Shown here in pieces: positions 1-11,010 of a stretch of 64,000 bases of DNA (positions are counted from its first letter, which is position 1; each line of letters starts with the position of its first letter). Both the position numbers and the translations under genes were made by a program. Under the pieces are notes generated by a model. It made no database searches. It saw only the letters and a list, made by a program, of their open reading frames with translations, and had not been told where the DNA came from. The DNA is from Cryptomeria japonica (lineage: Eukaryota; Streptophyta; Pinopsida; Cupressales; Cupressaceae), in contig NC_081412.1 of NCBI RefSeq assembly GCF_030272615.1, positions 19,817,932 to 19,881,931 of the forward strand, in the 5' to 3' direction.

Positions 1-112
1 GGGCATGACTAATAGTCATATTCTCTCTGCATCCAAGTGATTAGGATGTGTTACAAAGCATCATATGATGTTAAAACTTATAAAGATGATACTAGTTTTC
101 TCTAGTGTTTGT

Positions 113-117
113 CAGCC
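113..117. repeat. Left target-site duplication of family-A element
   Basis: The 5-bp word cagcc directly precedes the LTR start. It recurs at 18069-18073 directly after the end of the other LTR. This is the length expected for a Ty3/Gypsy insertion and fixes both element boundaries. Confidence 0.92.
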
Positions 118-548
118 TGTTGTGACCATTTCACACATCGCCCCATTTAAAATGCGGACCCCCTCTTTTTGATTGTTTTTCGCTCGCCTTTTGCTTCGTT
201 TTTTTTTAGGGTTTTGTTAGTTTGTCAGTTGTCTGGATTTAGGGTCAAGCCTTAGGGTTTCCGTTACTGTCTTTTCAGGCCAGAATCCAGTCAGTTTTGA
301 GAGCTTTTTGAGCCTCCTTTTGTAGAATGCAATTTTGAATGAAATAAATTCGCTAGAATGGTCTATTTTCAATTGGAATTTTGTCTAAGTGTTGATGATA
401 AAAATGGGAATTTTATCCAATTGAGTATTTTTTTGATCAAATTTTGAGTTTTTTTAATTTTTGATCCTGGGCATGGGGAATGATTTGTTTTTGCCTTGTG
501 AAGTGATTAAACTCCCGAAAACATGATATTTTGGCCTGTAGGAGTAAA

Positions 549-2470
549 ATCGCTCCTGTCCCTCAGTGAAGGACCGGAGCTCATTTTCAAAAATCTAACT
601 ATCCCTGCAGGGCCAAGATGAATTTCGAATTGGAAGTGATAAAGAAAGGCATGATCTTTCCGTTGAATATAAATTGAAGAATTTTACGAACACGGAAATG
701 CCCCAGGAGTCAAAATCGCTCCTGTCCCTCAGTGAAGGACCGGAGCTCAAAATCAAATATTGCCTTGTCCTTGCAGGATTTTAATGACTTGACGATTTGA
801 AGAGGTCCAAGGAGATGTGTTTTATCAAATGAATATAATTTGAAGTGCCGTCGTGAAGAAAAATGGTCCAGAATGCCAAAATCGCTCCTATCCCTCAGCC
901 AGGGACCAGGGCGAAGTCTATTGTAGCTCCCGTCCCTCTCCCAGGGACCAGAGCGAAATTCTTCATAGGGCATGTACTGGGCAAAGATCAAGCAAGTTTT
1001 AGGTTTGGAGGCAAGAAAGGAGGTGAATTGAACCCGTTGAAGATAAATTGAAGATTACAAAACATCAACAAGGGACCGAAATGCCCAAGTTCGCTCCTGT
1101 CCCTCAGTCAGGGACCAGAGCGATTTTTACCTTAGACAAATTTCTTGCCAAGTTACAATGAATTCCAAGGCATGGATGAGTGAAAAGGTACACAACAGGA
1201 CCGTTGAAGATAATTTTTGAAGTTAGCAAAGTGAGATGAAGCCTACAAGAACAAGATCGCTCCTGTCCCTCAGCCAGGGACCAGGGTGATATGATGATTA
1301 TGTTGCCGTTTCGCCAGGTTCAAACCTCTCCAAGTCAATGAGAAGGGTGGTGAGGACGTTTTAAGGCATCTTGATGAAGCACAAAGTTACAAGGACTGCC
1401 AAAATGAAGGATTTGCACTTAAATACCTAAGATCGCTCCTGTCCCTCAGGAAGGGACCAGAGCGAAATCCTCATGAGGCTCTAAATTTTGAAGGATTATC
1501 AAGCATCAAGTATCCAAGGGGATCAAAGGGACTTCATTTTATACGATGAAGGCGATGGCAAGTTGAAGAAAGCAAACATGAGCTCAAAATACCTAAGTTC
1601 CCTCCTGTCCCTTAGGTAGGGACCAGAGCGATATTTATCATATTGGCCAAATCCTTCCAAAATCACGTTAAGTCAAGGTTATGCGAGATGATAAAGGGTC
1701 TAAGGTGTCTTTAGAAGATGATATACAAAGGTTTCAAACGTCAAATGAATGCCAATTTGAATAAGGAAGCTATATCGCTCCTGTCCTTTGGACAAGGACC
1801 AAAGCGATTTTTATTAAAACATTCTTTTTTCCTCAAAATCAAGACAAGGTAGGGTCGCACAAGATCAAGGACACCATTTGGAAGGCGATGGACAAGAAGC
1901 AAAGATTAGAAGTTTGCAAATTTGAGCCAGGACACAAGGATCGCTCCTGTCCCTCTCCAAGGGACCAGGGCGATGATCCTCCAAACGTCTAAATGCCTTG
2001 ATAAAACAAGTGAAACAAGCGTGGAATGAAGAAACAATGTCATTGCTTGCCATATAAGGAAGATTGATGATTAAAGAAGCGAGGTCAAGGAGAAAACACC
2101 AGGATCGCTCCTGTCCCTCTCCAAGGGACCAGGGCGATATTTGCTAAAACACTTGTTATCCTTCAAAGATCATGACAAACAAAGTTGCAAAGGGTTTAAA
2201 ACGTTGTTCGAAAGGTAATGAACGAGGAGTTGATACCAAAAACGGAGAATTTCAAGTAAAAGAATAGGGATCGCTCCTGTCCCTCTCCAAGGGACCAGGG
2301 CGATATCACATCAAAAGGACACTCGTTCACACAGGCAAGACACTCAAGTTTGAAATTCCTAGCGAAAATGGCAATTTCAACGTAAGAATGGAGACTTTGA
2401 ATGTCAAATTGCAAGAATTAAGACCAAGTTGATAAATCGCTCCTGTCCCTCAGTCAGGGACCAGGGCGAT
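549..2470 (+). repeat. 166-bp-periodic hairpin array in 5' LTR
   Basis: Thirteen copies of a 35-bp core start at about 549, 715, 881, 923, 1089, 1256, 1432, 1597, 1774, 1940, 2104, 2270 and 2436. Spacing is 164-167 bp in most cases, 176-177 twice and 42 once. The left arm is ATCGCTCCTGTCCCT and the right arm is AGGGACCAGGGCGAT or AGGGACCAGAGCGAT, with a loop of about 5 nt. The arms form about 13 of 15 pairs: an outer ATCGC/GCGAT stem, a small internal loop and an inner GTCCCT/AGGGAC stem. The roughly 130 bp between cores is strongly diverged, yet the spacing is kept. Short open frames on either strand here are by-products of the repeats. Confidence 0.9.
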
Positions 2471-2805
2471 GAGGGTTGTATTTTTCATCTTCAAATTTTG
2501 GCGCTCAAACACATTTTTGAATTTATTTAAATGCTAGAAAATTCGATAGGTTTTGAAAATTCAATTAAATGGTATTTAAAATTTGCGCTAAATATTATTA
2601 ATTATTTTTGCCTTGTAAAAATCGAATTTATTAATTTATAAATAAAGGCATTTAATAATTAATTATTAATTAATAAAAAAAATCGAATGGAGCGCTTGGT
2701 ATTGATTTGTTTTACAAAGTCGGCCGTTGTTATTTATTTAAAAAATCATTTTTAATTGCCTAATTTTACCAAGGTCGGCCTAGTGGTAATTGAGGTGTGA
2801 GCGCT

Positions 2806-2812
2806 TATAAAG
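2806..2812 (+). promoter_or_regulatory. TATA box upstream of the LTR open frame
   Basis: TATAAAG sits in a GC-richer context just after the AT-rich stretch. It lies about 500 bp before the LTR open frame at 3302. It is a reasonable promoter for a separate LTR transcript that would carry this ORF. The same box lies at 15881 in the other LTR. No transcript evidence is available. Confidence 0.5.
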
Positions 2813-3115
2813 GAGAGGTGAGAATCGTTATTTTCACATTATCGTTTTATCATTTCACATGCGATTTGAGGAAGACAAGGAGAGAAGTGCGAATTGTGTG
2901 TTAGAGGTGCGAGCTTTCATTTCAAGCAAGGTGGTGCGAATCTAAAGTTTCATATTGTGCGAACTTGCCAAGGATATTGGAAGATCACGTCAAGGACTTG
3001 AAAGGTGGCGAAGTTGATAACTTGAAGAGGAGACCACGTGGAAAAAGCCATCTAATATCAATTTTGCCTAGGCGATTTTATTCATTTTGCATTCTAGAGT
3101 TAGCTCTCTTCTAAG

Positions 3116-3317
3116 GTATGGCGATATTGGTTTTATTGTTTTAGTTTTTGATCGTCATAGCTTAAATTTTGAATTTTGAAATTTTGAATTCCAACTAGCT
3201 CGATCGTTTTTTAGGAAATGATAACTCTAAGACTTATCATGTGGTTTCCTAAAATTTACTCTCTAATCTATGTTATATATTGCAAGATCTAGTTTCTCAT
3301 TATGAAATGTTGTGTAG
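3116..3317 (+). other. Possible leader intron before the LTR ORF
   Basis: A donor-like AAG|GTATGG at 3115/3116 and an acceptor-like TGTGTAG at 3311-3317 bracket about 202 bp of T-rich sequence. Splicing would place the second ATG of the ORF (3320) two bases after the junction. The words around both sites are nearly the same (GGTATGGCGA), so this may instead be a chance local duplication. The same arrangement is conserved in the right LTR. Confidence 0.3.
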
Positions 3318-3940
3318 GTATGGCGACCCCGAAGCCGGGAGCATCCACCAGTCGTCCAGCTCTCATGAAGGAAGATCAAAAGACCGAAGAAGTGGAGACC
3401 AAGATCGTGTCGAAGTGGAGCAACATTGGAGATACCGACTTGGGTAACTTCAGCACAAAGAAGTTTCGAGAGGTCCCTTACATTGGCAAGCCATCACCTG
3501 TCGCCCGGAGAATAATCGAGAGTGGCATCATTAAGGCGGCCGGCTTTCCTCCAGCTGTTCAGTGCCATGAGTTGATGATCGAGTGTGCTCATCATTATGA
3601 TCCACAGTCCAGAAGGATCGAGGTCGAGACAGATGTGGATATGCAGGAATTAGAGGATAGAATCAAAGTCATCTTTTGTAAGGACGCTAATGTTACAGAC
3701 GAGCAATATGATCAGATGTTTGCCACCATGCTCCTGATTGAAAGAACAAAGGAACTTGAATCTACATGGGACGCAGCTCTTCTAGATGCATTCAATCAGG
3801 TCATTCACTTAGAGGAAAGTATGAAGAATCTTCCCGAGATTCCAATTGCAGAGATCGAAGGAATCGTATCAAGATTCATTGCATATGCTAAAAAAGAGAA
3901 TTGGAAAGGGAATAAGATTCTAGATGATAGGTTGTTATAG
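3302..3940 (+). CDS. LTR-encoded hypothetical protein (212 aa), 5' LTR copy
   Basis: An uninterrupted frame lies inside the LTR, with a second identical-length copy at 16377-17015. I do not recognise the protein family. The first ATG is at 3302. The ATG at 3320 (protein begins MATPKPGASTSRP) has the better plant start context, ATGGCG, and follows an acceptor-like AG, so the real product may be 206 aa. The protein is soluble-looking, with no signal peptide or membrane segment, and has many charged residues. It has a Ser/Thr/Pro-rich N-terminus, a middle part around residues 60-100 with SPVARRIIESG and CHELMIEC, and a Glu/Asp-rich helical-looking second half. It does not resemble Gag, Env or any pol domain I know. 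It lies downstream of a TATA box (2806) and upstream of the presumed gag-pol promoter (4134). Confidence 0.6.
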   Translation: MKCCVGMATPKPGASTSRPALMKEDQKTEEVETKIVSKWSNIGDTDLGNFSTKKFREVPYIGKPSPVARRIIESGIIKAAGFPPAVQCHELMIECAHHYDPQSRRIEVETDVDMQELEDRIKVIFCKDANVTDEQYDQMFATMLLIERTKELESTWDAALLDAFNQVIHLEESMKNLPEIPIAEIEGIVSRFIAYAKKENWKGNKILDDRLL

Positions 3941-4133
3941 ATGACATGGCATCTTATTTGTCATTGGTTTATGTCTCCTAGGTTTTTGTGCCAAATTTAA
4001 TATTTGGCTATGCATTTAATATTGTTCAGTAAAAAGGAGGCCATTTGTAACAAACCCTAATTAGGGTTTAGGTGTCATGATCTTGACCGTTGATCTACTT
4101 TCAATCTGGACCTTTCATTGTAATTGAGGATGC

Positions 4134-4141
4134 TATTTATA
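4134..4141 (+). promoter_or_regulatory. TATA-like box, presumed gag-pol promoter
   Basis: TATTTATA at 4134-4141 follows the LTR ORF. A purine-rich leader with repeated TAGAGA/GATTAG words follows it. The position, about 850 bp before the LTR end, suits a genomic-RNA promoter. Family B has a comparable arrangement (TATAAAAC near 35305 followed by GTTAGA-type repeats). The right LTR copy is at 17209. Confidence 0.4.
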
Positions 4142-4997
4142 CCCTCATTTTTCATTTCATTTGTAATGGATGTAATAGAGAATAGAGATAGTGAAGAGAT
4201 TAGAGAGATTAGAGTTTAGAAGCAATTTGTTTTTTTGTAGCAAGATTGAGTTTGAGGAAAGGAATTCAAGCAATTGTTGTACATGATGGCTTTGAAATCA
4301 ATGAAATATTGAAGTTATGGTGTTTTGTTGCAACTTTCTTGGTTATCTTCATGGTTGTTCAATTTACTTGACTCATGCTCAATCAAAGTAGTGTGTTAAT
4401 TTGAAGGACATAGTGTGAGACTTGATCTTTGGTAGGATTCGTAATCCAAACCACTAGCTTCTTGCTAATTGTAGGAACGCCTTGCGTGGTCAACTGGAGA
4501 TATTTGAATCATTTAACCTTCAAACATTATTGTATCTTGGATATGTACCTTGGTGGTAGTGTCTTTGATCTTTGATGCGTTGAAAATCATTTTGTTACCT
4601 TAGAAGATCGCATCAATTTCAATTGAGTTGTTAGTTTATGGCGAAATTGAAGTTGGTTGAATCTTGCCAAGTCTTGTCCACATGAAGTCATTCTTAGGGT
4701 TAGATTAGATTAAACTTCTTTCAAAACCCTATCCTTTTGTTTTTTTTTGAAAAGCTTCTAGTTTAGTAAAATTTCGAGACTTTCGGAGTGTAAGACCCCT
4801 TGAGGATACAACAAATCACATCATACCACTGGTGCTTGTCTACGCGTAGAGACCCTACTAACCAGAACATTGGAGTCATCCTAACTGATCCTTCATGCGA
4901 ATCTTCAGCAGTTAGAGACTTTTTTCAAGAGAGGATAAGATGCCTTTAGGTATTTTATTCTGTGTATGATGGTGTACAAAATACACGTCAACAGAAT

Positions 4998-5014
4998 TGG
5001 CGCTAGAAGGAGGG
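4998..5014 (+). other. Primer-binding site of family-A element
   Basis: TGGCGCTAGAAGGAGGG starts four bases after the LTR end. TGG complements the 3' CCA of a tRNA, and TGGCGC-type sites are known from Tat/Athila-group plant Gypsy elements. The exact tRNA cannot be named from the sequence alone. Confidence 0.75.
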
Positions 5015-5083
5015 CAGTTTTCCGAATTTCCGAAAGCTCAAATTTTGAAGAGAAATACATTGCAAACATGATCATGAAGTACG

Positions 5084-8000
5084 ATGGTGTTGCCACATGA
5101 AGGATTGAATCAAGTAGTACAACCAAATTTGCAGATAGGTAACACTCAAGAAGATATTGTTTCAGGATTGAATCAAGTAGCATGGAACGCAAGGAGAAGC
5201 CAAGTTGAGTATAACAGAGTCAGAATCATCTTGGAACAAGAAGAAGATAGAGCCGAAGAACATCAAAGGGTCATAGCTAGAGAATTTCGCAATCAAAGGA
5301 ACCCACAATAATCCTCGCAAGACTTCACGCTGGATCGCATTGGTTCTTTCTCGCCCGAGAAACATCAAAGGTTATTGAGGTCGACACCAGGCATCAAGAA
5401 TCTAAGTGAACTTCAGTTTACTTCTAAAGCAAAGCGAGTCAAAAGAGAAGACACTCCCAAAGAATTCGAACTAAGATTGGAAGAATCTCCTAAGTCATCA
5501 CAAGTTCTTCAAGAACAAGTGCAAGCGGCGATCCAATCCAGTATCCAGGCAATTTCTCAAACGAAGGGCCAAGCTAGTTCATCAAGTCCAGTTTCAAACT
5601 CTCAAGCTTCGAAGAGTACAATGGCTCAACGTGCTCTGCCTCCTCCTCCTCCTCCTCATATACTTAATGGTGCGACTTGGCTAGTCAACAATCCATCACC
5701 GTTGGAATTTGCAGTTTATCATGATATGCCGAAGAATCCAGAGCATTTTTGTTCCAAGTTCAATGTCAGTGATTTCCACCGTACAGCAGAAGATCATATC
5801 AAGATGTTCAAAGACCTTCTTCGTAACAGACAAATTGAATATGGAGATGTGGCATGTAGGCTTTTTCCCTACTCATTGGGAGAAGAGGCATACTTTTGGT
5901 TCATTCACTTGCCTACAGGGTCCATCAGGACTTGGGACGCGATGAAAGATTCATTCATTGCTAAGTTTGGTATCCCAACTACACCAGCTGAGTTATATAG
6001 ACAATTTGTTGAAGTCCGAAGGAGAGAACATGAACCTATCACTTCCTTCAACAACAGGTTTCACCGCGCATACACAATGCTACGTCCTCCTTATCTCATT
6101 GCAGATCCAAGGGAAATTTACTATGGAGCTTTAGATCATCTCACTGCTATGTTTGTAAGGACGCATCCGACCCCGAATGATCTAAATGCAGCGTACGCAA
6201 AAGCTATTGAAGTTAGTAAGCACATGGGACAGAATATCACTGGACCACTACTACACATGGGACCTGTCGCAGCACCGAACCAGATGCAGGCAGTTGGTAC
6301 GGCGTTGGCCAATCAAACTCCAGTCATGAATCCAATTCCACAAGCAACATACCCGAGCATACAGCCGGCAAATCAGTTGGTCCTTCACCCTGGAGCTCCA
6401 ATTTCTCAAGCTCCACCCGCACAACCTGTGTACCTGCAAAATGCCACAAGTTCATCAAGGACACAAGAAGAAAAGGATGAAATGAAAGAATTAATTGAAC
6501 AAGTTAAGAGGTTATCAACTAAGGTGACTCACCTGAGGAACCAGAATAATCAACTTCAAAGCATGCAAAGGATCAACCATGGTCAACATACAAACAACCA
6601 AAATTTCCAAGGAAACAACAATCAAGGCTTTAGAAATAACTATCAAGGAAATAACAACCAAGGCTTCCAGAGGAGACCATGGAATACGGCTCCCAACAAC
6701 GGAAATGTGGTGACGCCTCTAGACAATCCACCAAATTCGCAGAATCAAGAAAATCCTTCTACAAGCAAAGTGTTTCTAGCAGAGGCAGCCTTGTCCAGTT
6801 GGTGCAGACTCCACAACACAAACCAACATTCTGAGTTGCAGTGTCCTGAATTCAAGATTGCGGCTGACATTTTCCCACAAGAGATGCGCACCACTGATCC
6901 ACCTGAAAATCCGCCCACGACAGGATACGAAATGGTCCCAACTACACAGTACGGTCAAGCCATGATTGTTGAAACCTGCAAGTATTCGCCAGAAGAAGTT
7001 AGTCAAGCACAAAATGGGAGATTTCCACCAGAGTCAGCTAATGGATCGATGGTACCCCCAGGATCCCAGTTCCCACCTACATCTGCAAATGGACCTATAG
7101 AAGATTCAGAGTATTATTTTCCACCATTAAACAACAGTGTTTTAGTAGAAGGCATAAAGGAGGTATTTCACCAATCTTCAGGAGGTGTGAACCAAAGGGT
7201 CTATCACAGAAATCAAAGAAATCAAGAACCTCTAACTACATCGATCCCTCCAAACAATTTCTCTACTCCGCCGGATCCCCAAGCCAGCAACATTCCAGAG
7301 TACCCACAGAACACACAAGAATACAGACAAAGGAATATTGTACCTCCCATGGGCAATGAAATGAAAAGATTGGCCGCATTGGTGTTGGAGGAACTTAAGA
7401 AAGTCAAAGTAAGTCTACCACTCTATGAGTTGCTGAAAGTGTCAGAAATCAAAGAAGCAGTGATCAATAGTTTGAGTGAATCTAGGTCAAATGTTCAAGC
7501 TACTATCAATGTAACCCAAGAGGAAGCCGATCCCCAAGAACAATCCGAACAGAATGAATGCATGGTCCAGACCATAACCTTCCCAGCCAAAAAGGAAGAT
7601 ATATTGGAAGGAAAGGTATTACTCAAAAGGGGCGAGACTAAGAAAACTCAGCCTACCGTCAAAGAGGGCCTCGCCACTAGCCAGACTCTTCCAGAAAAGG
7701 AAGTCGCAATTAAGGAAGATGTGATCAAGAAAGGAAAATCCACAAACAAAGCCAATCACTCAAAAGAGGAGAGTCTGATAAAGGACGATCATTCAAAGAT
7801 TAATGAAGTTAAACATCAAGAACCAAGTGAGGAGACCTCAGTCCCTTCCCAAGGAAAAGATGAACTGGCACCGTTCTTGTTATCAGTTAGAATATTTGGA
7901 AAATTACTACACAATTGCCTTTATGATTCAGGTGCTTCCAGTAACGTGATGCCCCTCGTTGTTTGTCAAAAACTAGGAATAACTCCCGCTCCTACCAAGA

Positions 8001-9790
8001 GAAAGGTCACTCAGCTAGATAAGACAGAAGTTCTAGTCATGGGTGAGTTAAACAACATTCATATACAATTGGCCGCAGACCCAAGAGTCCAAAATTTCAT
8101 AGATATTTCAGTGGTGGATATTCCAGATTCATATGGGATGCTCCTAAGTCGAGATTGGTCACGAAAATTGAATGGATATGTATCAACTGATTTCGCACAC
8201 ATGTGGCTACCATGGAGAGGAGTCCCGAATCAGATCAAGATCGATAGCACTCCAAGGTTGAGACTGATGATAACTGAATATGGGGAAGACAATGAAGTCC
8301 TGTTTTTAGAATCCGACCTAGGGACATATAAGCCTAAGGTGGAAGAAGTCCTGATGATACAAAACGTACAAGATGAAGATAGCCAGCAAGAGGTGATAGA
8401 GTCTACAGAGATGGTCATTGAAAGCGATCAAGGATCTGACCAAGAAGATGAAGGCATGTTTGAAAATTTCAGGAGGTTCGTACATAGAAATATCCAGCAA
8501 AGTGTGCAACTTGGCAACTTAGCGTCCGTCCGAGATTTGCTTCTTCCGAATTGGTGTAGAATTCACAATGCCGTCCATTCAGAACTATCTTGTGCTTTAT
8601 GTCAGACTGCATTGGAGCAAGTATACAAGCGAGCCCCACAGACACTGATCATGGAAGAGATTCAAGATTCAGAAGATGAAAGTTCTGTGGAAGACGAAGC
8701 CTTATCCGATACATCAACTGAAAGTCAAGAAAGTCCAAAAATAGAAAATCAAGAAAATCAAATATGGACATTAAGGTTTGACGGATCTAAATCTAAACAA
8801 GGATCTGGAGCCGGCTACGAATTGATTAGTCCAATAGGAGAAACCTACCGTGCCGCTCACAGATTGCAATTCCCTTGCACCAACAACGTAGCTGAATATG
8901 AATCTTTGATTCATGGATTATTATTAGCCATCAAAAAGGGGGCGAAAATACTACAAGTATATGGAGACTCAGAAATAGCCATAAGGCAAATCAGGAAGCA
9001 GTATGTTTGCCATGACAAAAGATTGACCAGATATAGAAATCGAGTCTGGGATCTCATTGAGAGTTTTGAAGCTTTCAATATCAATTCTATTTATAGACAT
9101 CAGAATCAAGTGGCCAATTCACTTGCACAGGCCGCTAGTTCTTTGATACCATTAGCAATGGAAGGATTGAAGAAGTTCACAGTCGAGTTAATATCAGTTC
9201 CTTCAGTCCCAGACAACATCACCAATTTCCAAGTTTTCGAAGACGACAAGCACATCCTATATTTCTTAACCAACACAGACGTCTTCTTAACACAGATCAT
9301 TGATGAAGAAGAAGTGGGAGAAGCAGAATTCGATGCTGAAGGTGTCCTAAATTTAAAGACGAACACTATTCCAAAAGGAATGGTAGAATTGGAGAGGATT
9401 TTTGATCCTGACAAGTTGAAAGAAAAGAAAAATCACAGCACGGAAGGGAATATGTGCGACACGATCAATCTAGGTGATGATATACAAACTAAGAATGTGC
9501 TCATTGGAAAGTCTTGCACAACAACTGAAAGAGATGGAATCCTGAAAAACATGAGAGACTTCCCAGATGTTATTGCATGGAGTTATGAAGATCTGAAGAC
9601 CTATGACACTGCAATTATTACTCACACAATCCCGTTGAAACCAGGAAGCAAGCCATTCAGGCAGAGACAAAGACCAGTTAATCCTTTATTGGAACCACTA
9701 ATATATCAAGAAGTGAAGAAGCTGCTCTCAGCTAAGATCATCTTCCCAGTAAGACACTTGACGTGGGTCGCCAACCTGGTACCTGTTTGA
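5084..9790 (+). pseudogene. Family-A Gag-protease-extra RNase H and start of RT
   Basis: One reading frame runs from ATG 5084, with an in-frame TAA at 5309-5311, to a TGA at 9788-9790. No ATG lies near 5375, so the downstream part is the continuation of the same frame. In order: an N-terminal acidic/basic region; a retrotransposon Gag domain (about 5700-6240, with the AYFWF and FNNRFHRAY regions); a Gln/Asn-rich low-complexity stretch (about 6540-6690); a zinc-binding-like WCRLH...HSELQC (about 6799); a protease with DSGASSNV (about 7925); a second WCRIH...HSELSC motif (about 8552); an RNase H with RFDGSKS, NNVAEYESL, VYGDSEI and NQVANSLAQ (about 8774-9150); then the RT N-terminus. The RNase H resembles the archaeal-type domain of Tat elements, but its last catalytic Asp is Asn. 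Gag is the capsid, protease matures the polyprotein, and RNase H removes RNA from the hybrid. Confidence 0.85.
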
Positions 9791-10966
9791 AAGAAAAATG
9801 GAGAAATCAGATTGTGTGTTGATTTCAGAAATCTCAACTGAGCATCAGAGAAAGATAATTATCCGCTACCATCATTAGATGAAGTGTTGCAGATTGTCAA
9901 TGGATCGCAGATGATGTCCTTTCTAGATGGATATTCAGGATACAATCAAGTTCTAGTCGAACCTGAAGATTGACTAAAGACTGCTTTCACCACCAAATGG
10001 GGAACATTTGCTTACAAGAGAATGCCTTTTGGACTTATAAATGTCGGGGCCACATTTCAGAGAGCTATGGATATCGCTTTCAGAGATTTAATTGGTAAAT
10101 GTATTGTTATATATATGGATGACATCACAGTTTTCTCCAGGCAAAGAGAAGATCATGTGGACGACTTAAGAAGAGTCTTCCAAAGGTGCAGAAGATACGG
10201 TGTCTCCCTCAATCCAAAGAAATGTATATTTGGAGTAACAGAAGGAAAGCTTCTAGGACATGTCATTTCAGAAAAAGGAATATCCATCGATCCTGAAAGA
10301 GTGAAAGCCATATCCACTATCAATTTGCCAGCAAGCAAGAAGGAACTCAAGTCATTTTTTGGCAAGATCAACTTTGTCCGAAAGTTCATTACCGGATTTG
10401 CCGAGATTGTCAGACCCTTGAATGAAATGTTGAAGAAGGACGCAAAGGTTGAATGGACTCCACAAGCCAAAAGGGCATTTGAAGAAATAAAAACCGCAAT
10501 TTCAGAAGCACCAGTATTAATCAGTCCAGATTATCTCAAGCCTTTCTATCTATATTCCTTCGCTTCTGACTACACTTGTGCCGCCATTCTCACCCAGAGA
10601 AGTGAAGAGAGGGATGAAAATCCAATTGCATTTATGAGTACCCCATTGAAAGATGCAGAACTCAGATATCCCAATGTTGAAAAGCAAGCATACGCCCTAG
10701 TTAAGGCCGTTAAGAAATTCAGACATTACCTTCTAAGGGCCAAGATTTATGCAATAGTGCCTGATGCAGCAGTCAAGACTCTTCTCATGCCAAATGAATT
10801 AGGAGAAAGAAGAGGTAAGTGGGTCACCATTATCCAAGAATTTGATATTGAGATCCAGCCCATGAAACTTGTTCGAGGACAAGCTTTGGCGCAGACATTG
10901 GCAATTGACGGACCAGGATTAGTCCAGCAAGTTTATGAACTAGAGGACGTCACACCTGACGAATAG
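9791..10966 (+). pseudogene. Family-A reverse transcriptase and RNase H, with stops
   Basis: The frame is the same as the upstream Gag-protease frame and is interrupted by TGA at 9839-9841 and 9971-9973, besides the one at 9788. The RT palm motif YMDD is at about 10112-10125, after MPFGLINVGATFQ. The connection and native RNase H follow (FASDYTCAAILTQ, then EKQAYALV), ending at a TAG at 10964 where related proteins usually have Trp. The three TGA codons stand where plant Gypsy RTs normally carry Arg, as expected from CGA to TGA decay at methylated CpG. Sequence continues past 10966 for about 40 nt before a frame change into the integrase frame. Confidence 0.85.
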
Positions 10967-11010
10967 TACAAAGATATTGTGACATACTTAATCACAGATG
11001 TCCCGCTCAC

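Larger units (their letters stand above)
118..4993 (+). repeat. 5' LTR of family-A element (4.9 kb)
   Basis: It begins TGTTGTGACC and ends GTCAACA. The parts in order are a unique leader (118-548), the hairpin array (549-2470), an AT-rich stretch (about 2480-2760), a TATA box (2806), an open reading frame (3302-3940), a second TATA-like box (4134), and a 3' part ending beside the primer-binding site. At about 4.9 kb it is much longer than most plant LTRs, and the array plus the ORF explain much of the excess. Confidence 0.93.

Noticed and set aside
710-2414. Short open frames on both strands inside the hairpin array (for example 710-991, 863-1051, 1865-2053, 2196-2414)
   Set aside because: They run through repeated hairpin cores and share repeat-encoded peptides. 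They change phase between repeats and show no domain.
549-2470. CRISPR array
   Set aside because: The context is a plant LTR, spacers are about 130 bp and similar in length to the repeat step, and the core is an imperfect inverted repeat. No cas genes are present.
3302-3940. Envelope-like gene
   Set aside because: The protein has no signal peptide or membrane segment and lies in the LTR, not after integrase.
5375-5377. Start of the family-A Gag at 5375
   Set aside because: The codon there is TTG. The frame continues upstream to ATG 5084 with one TAA at 5309.
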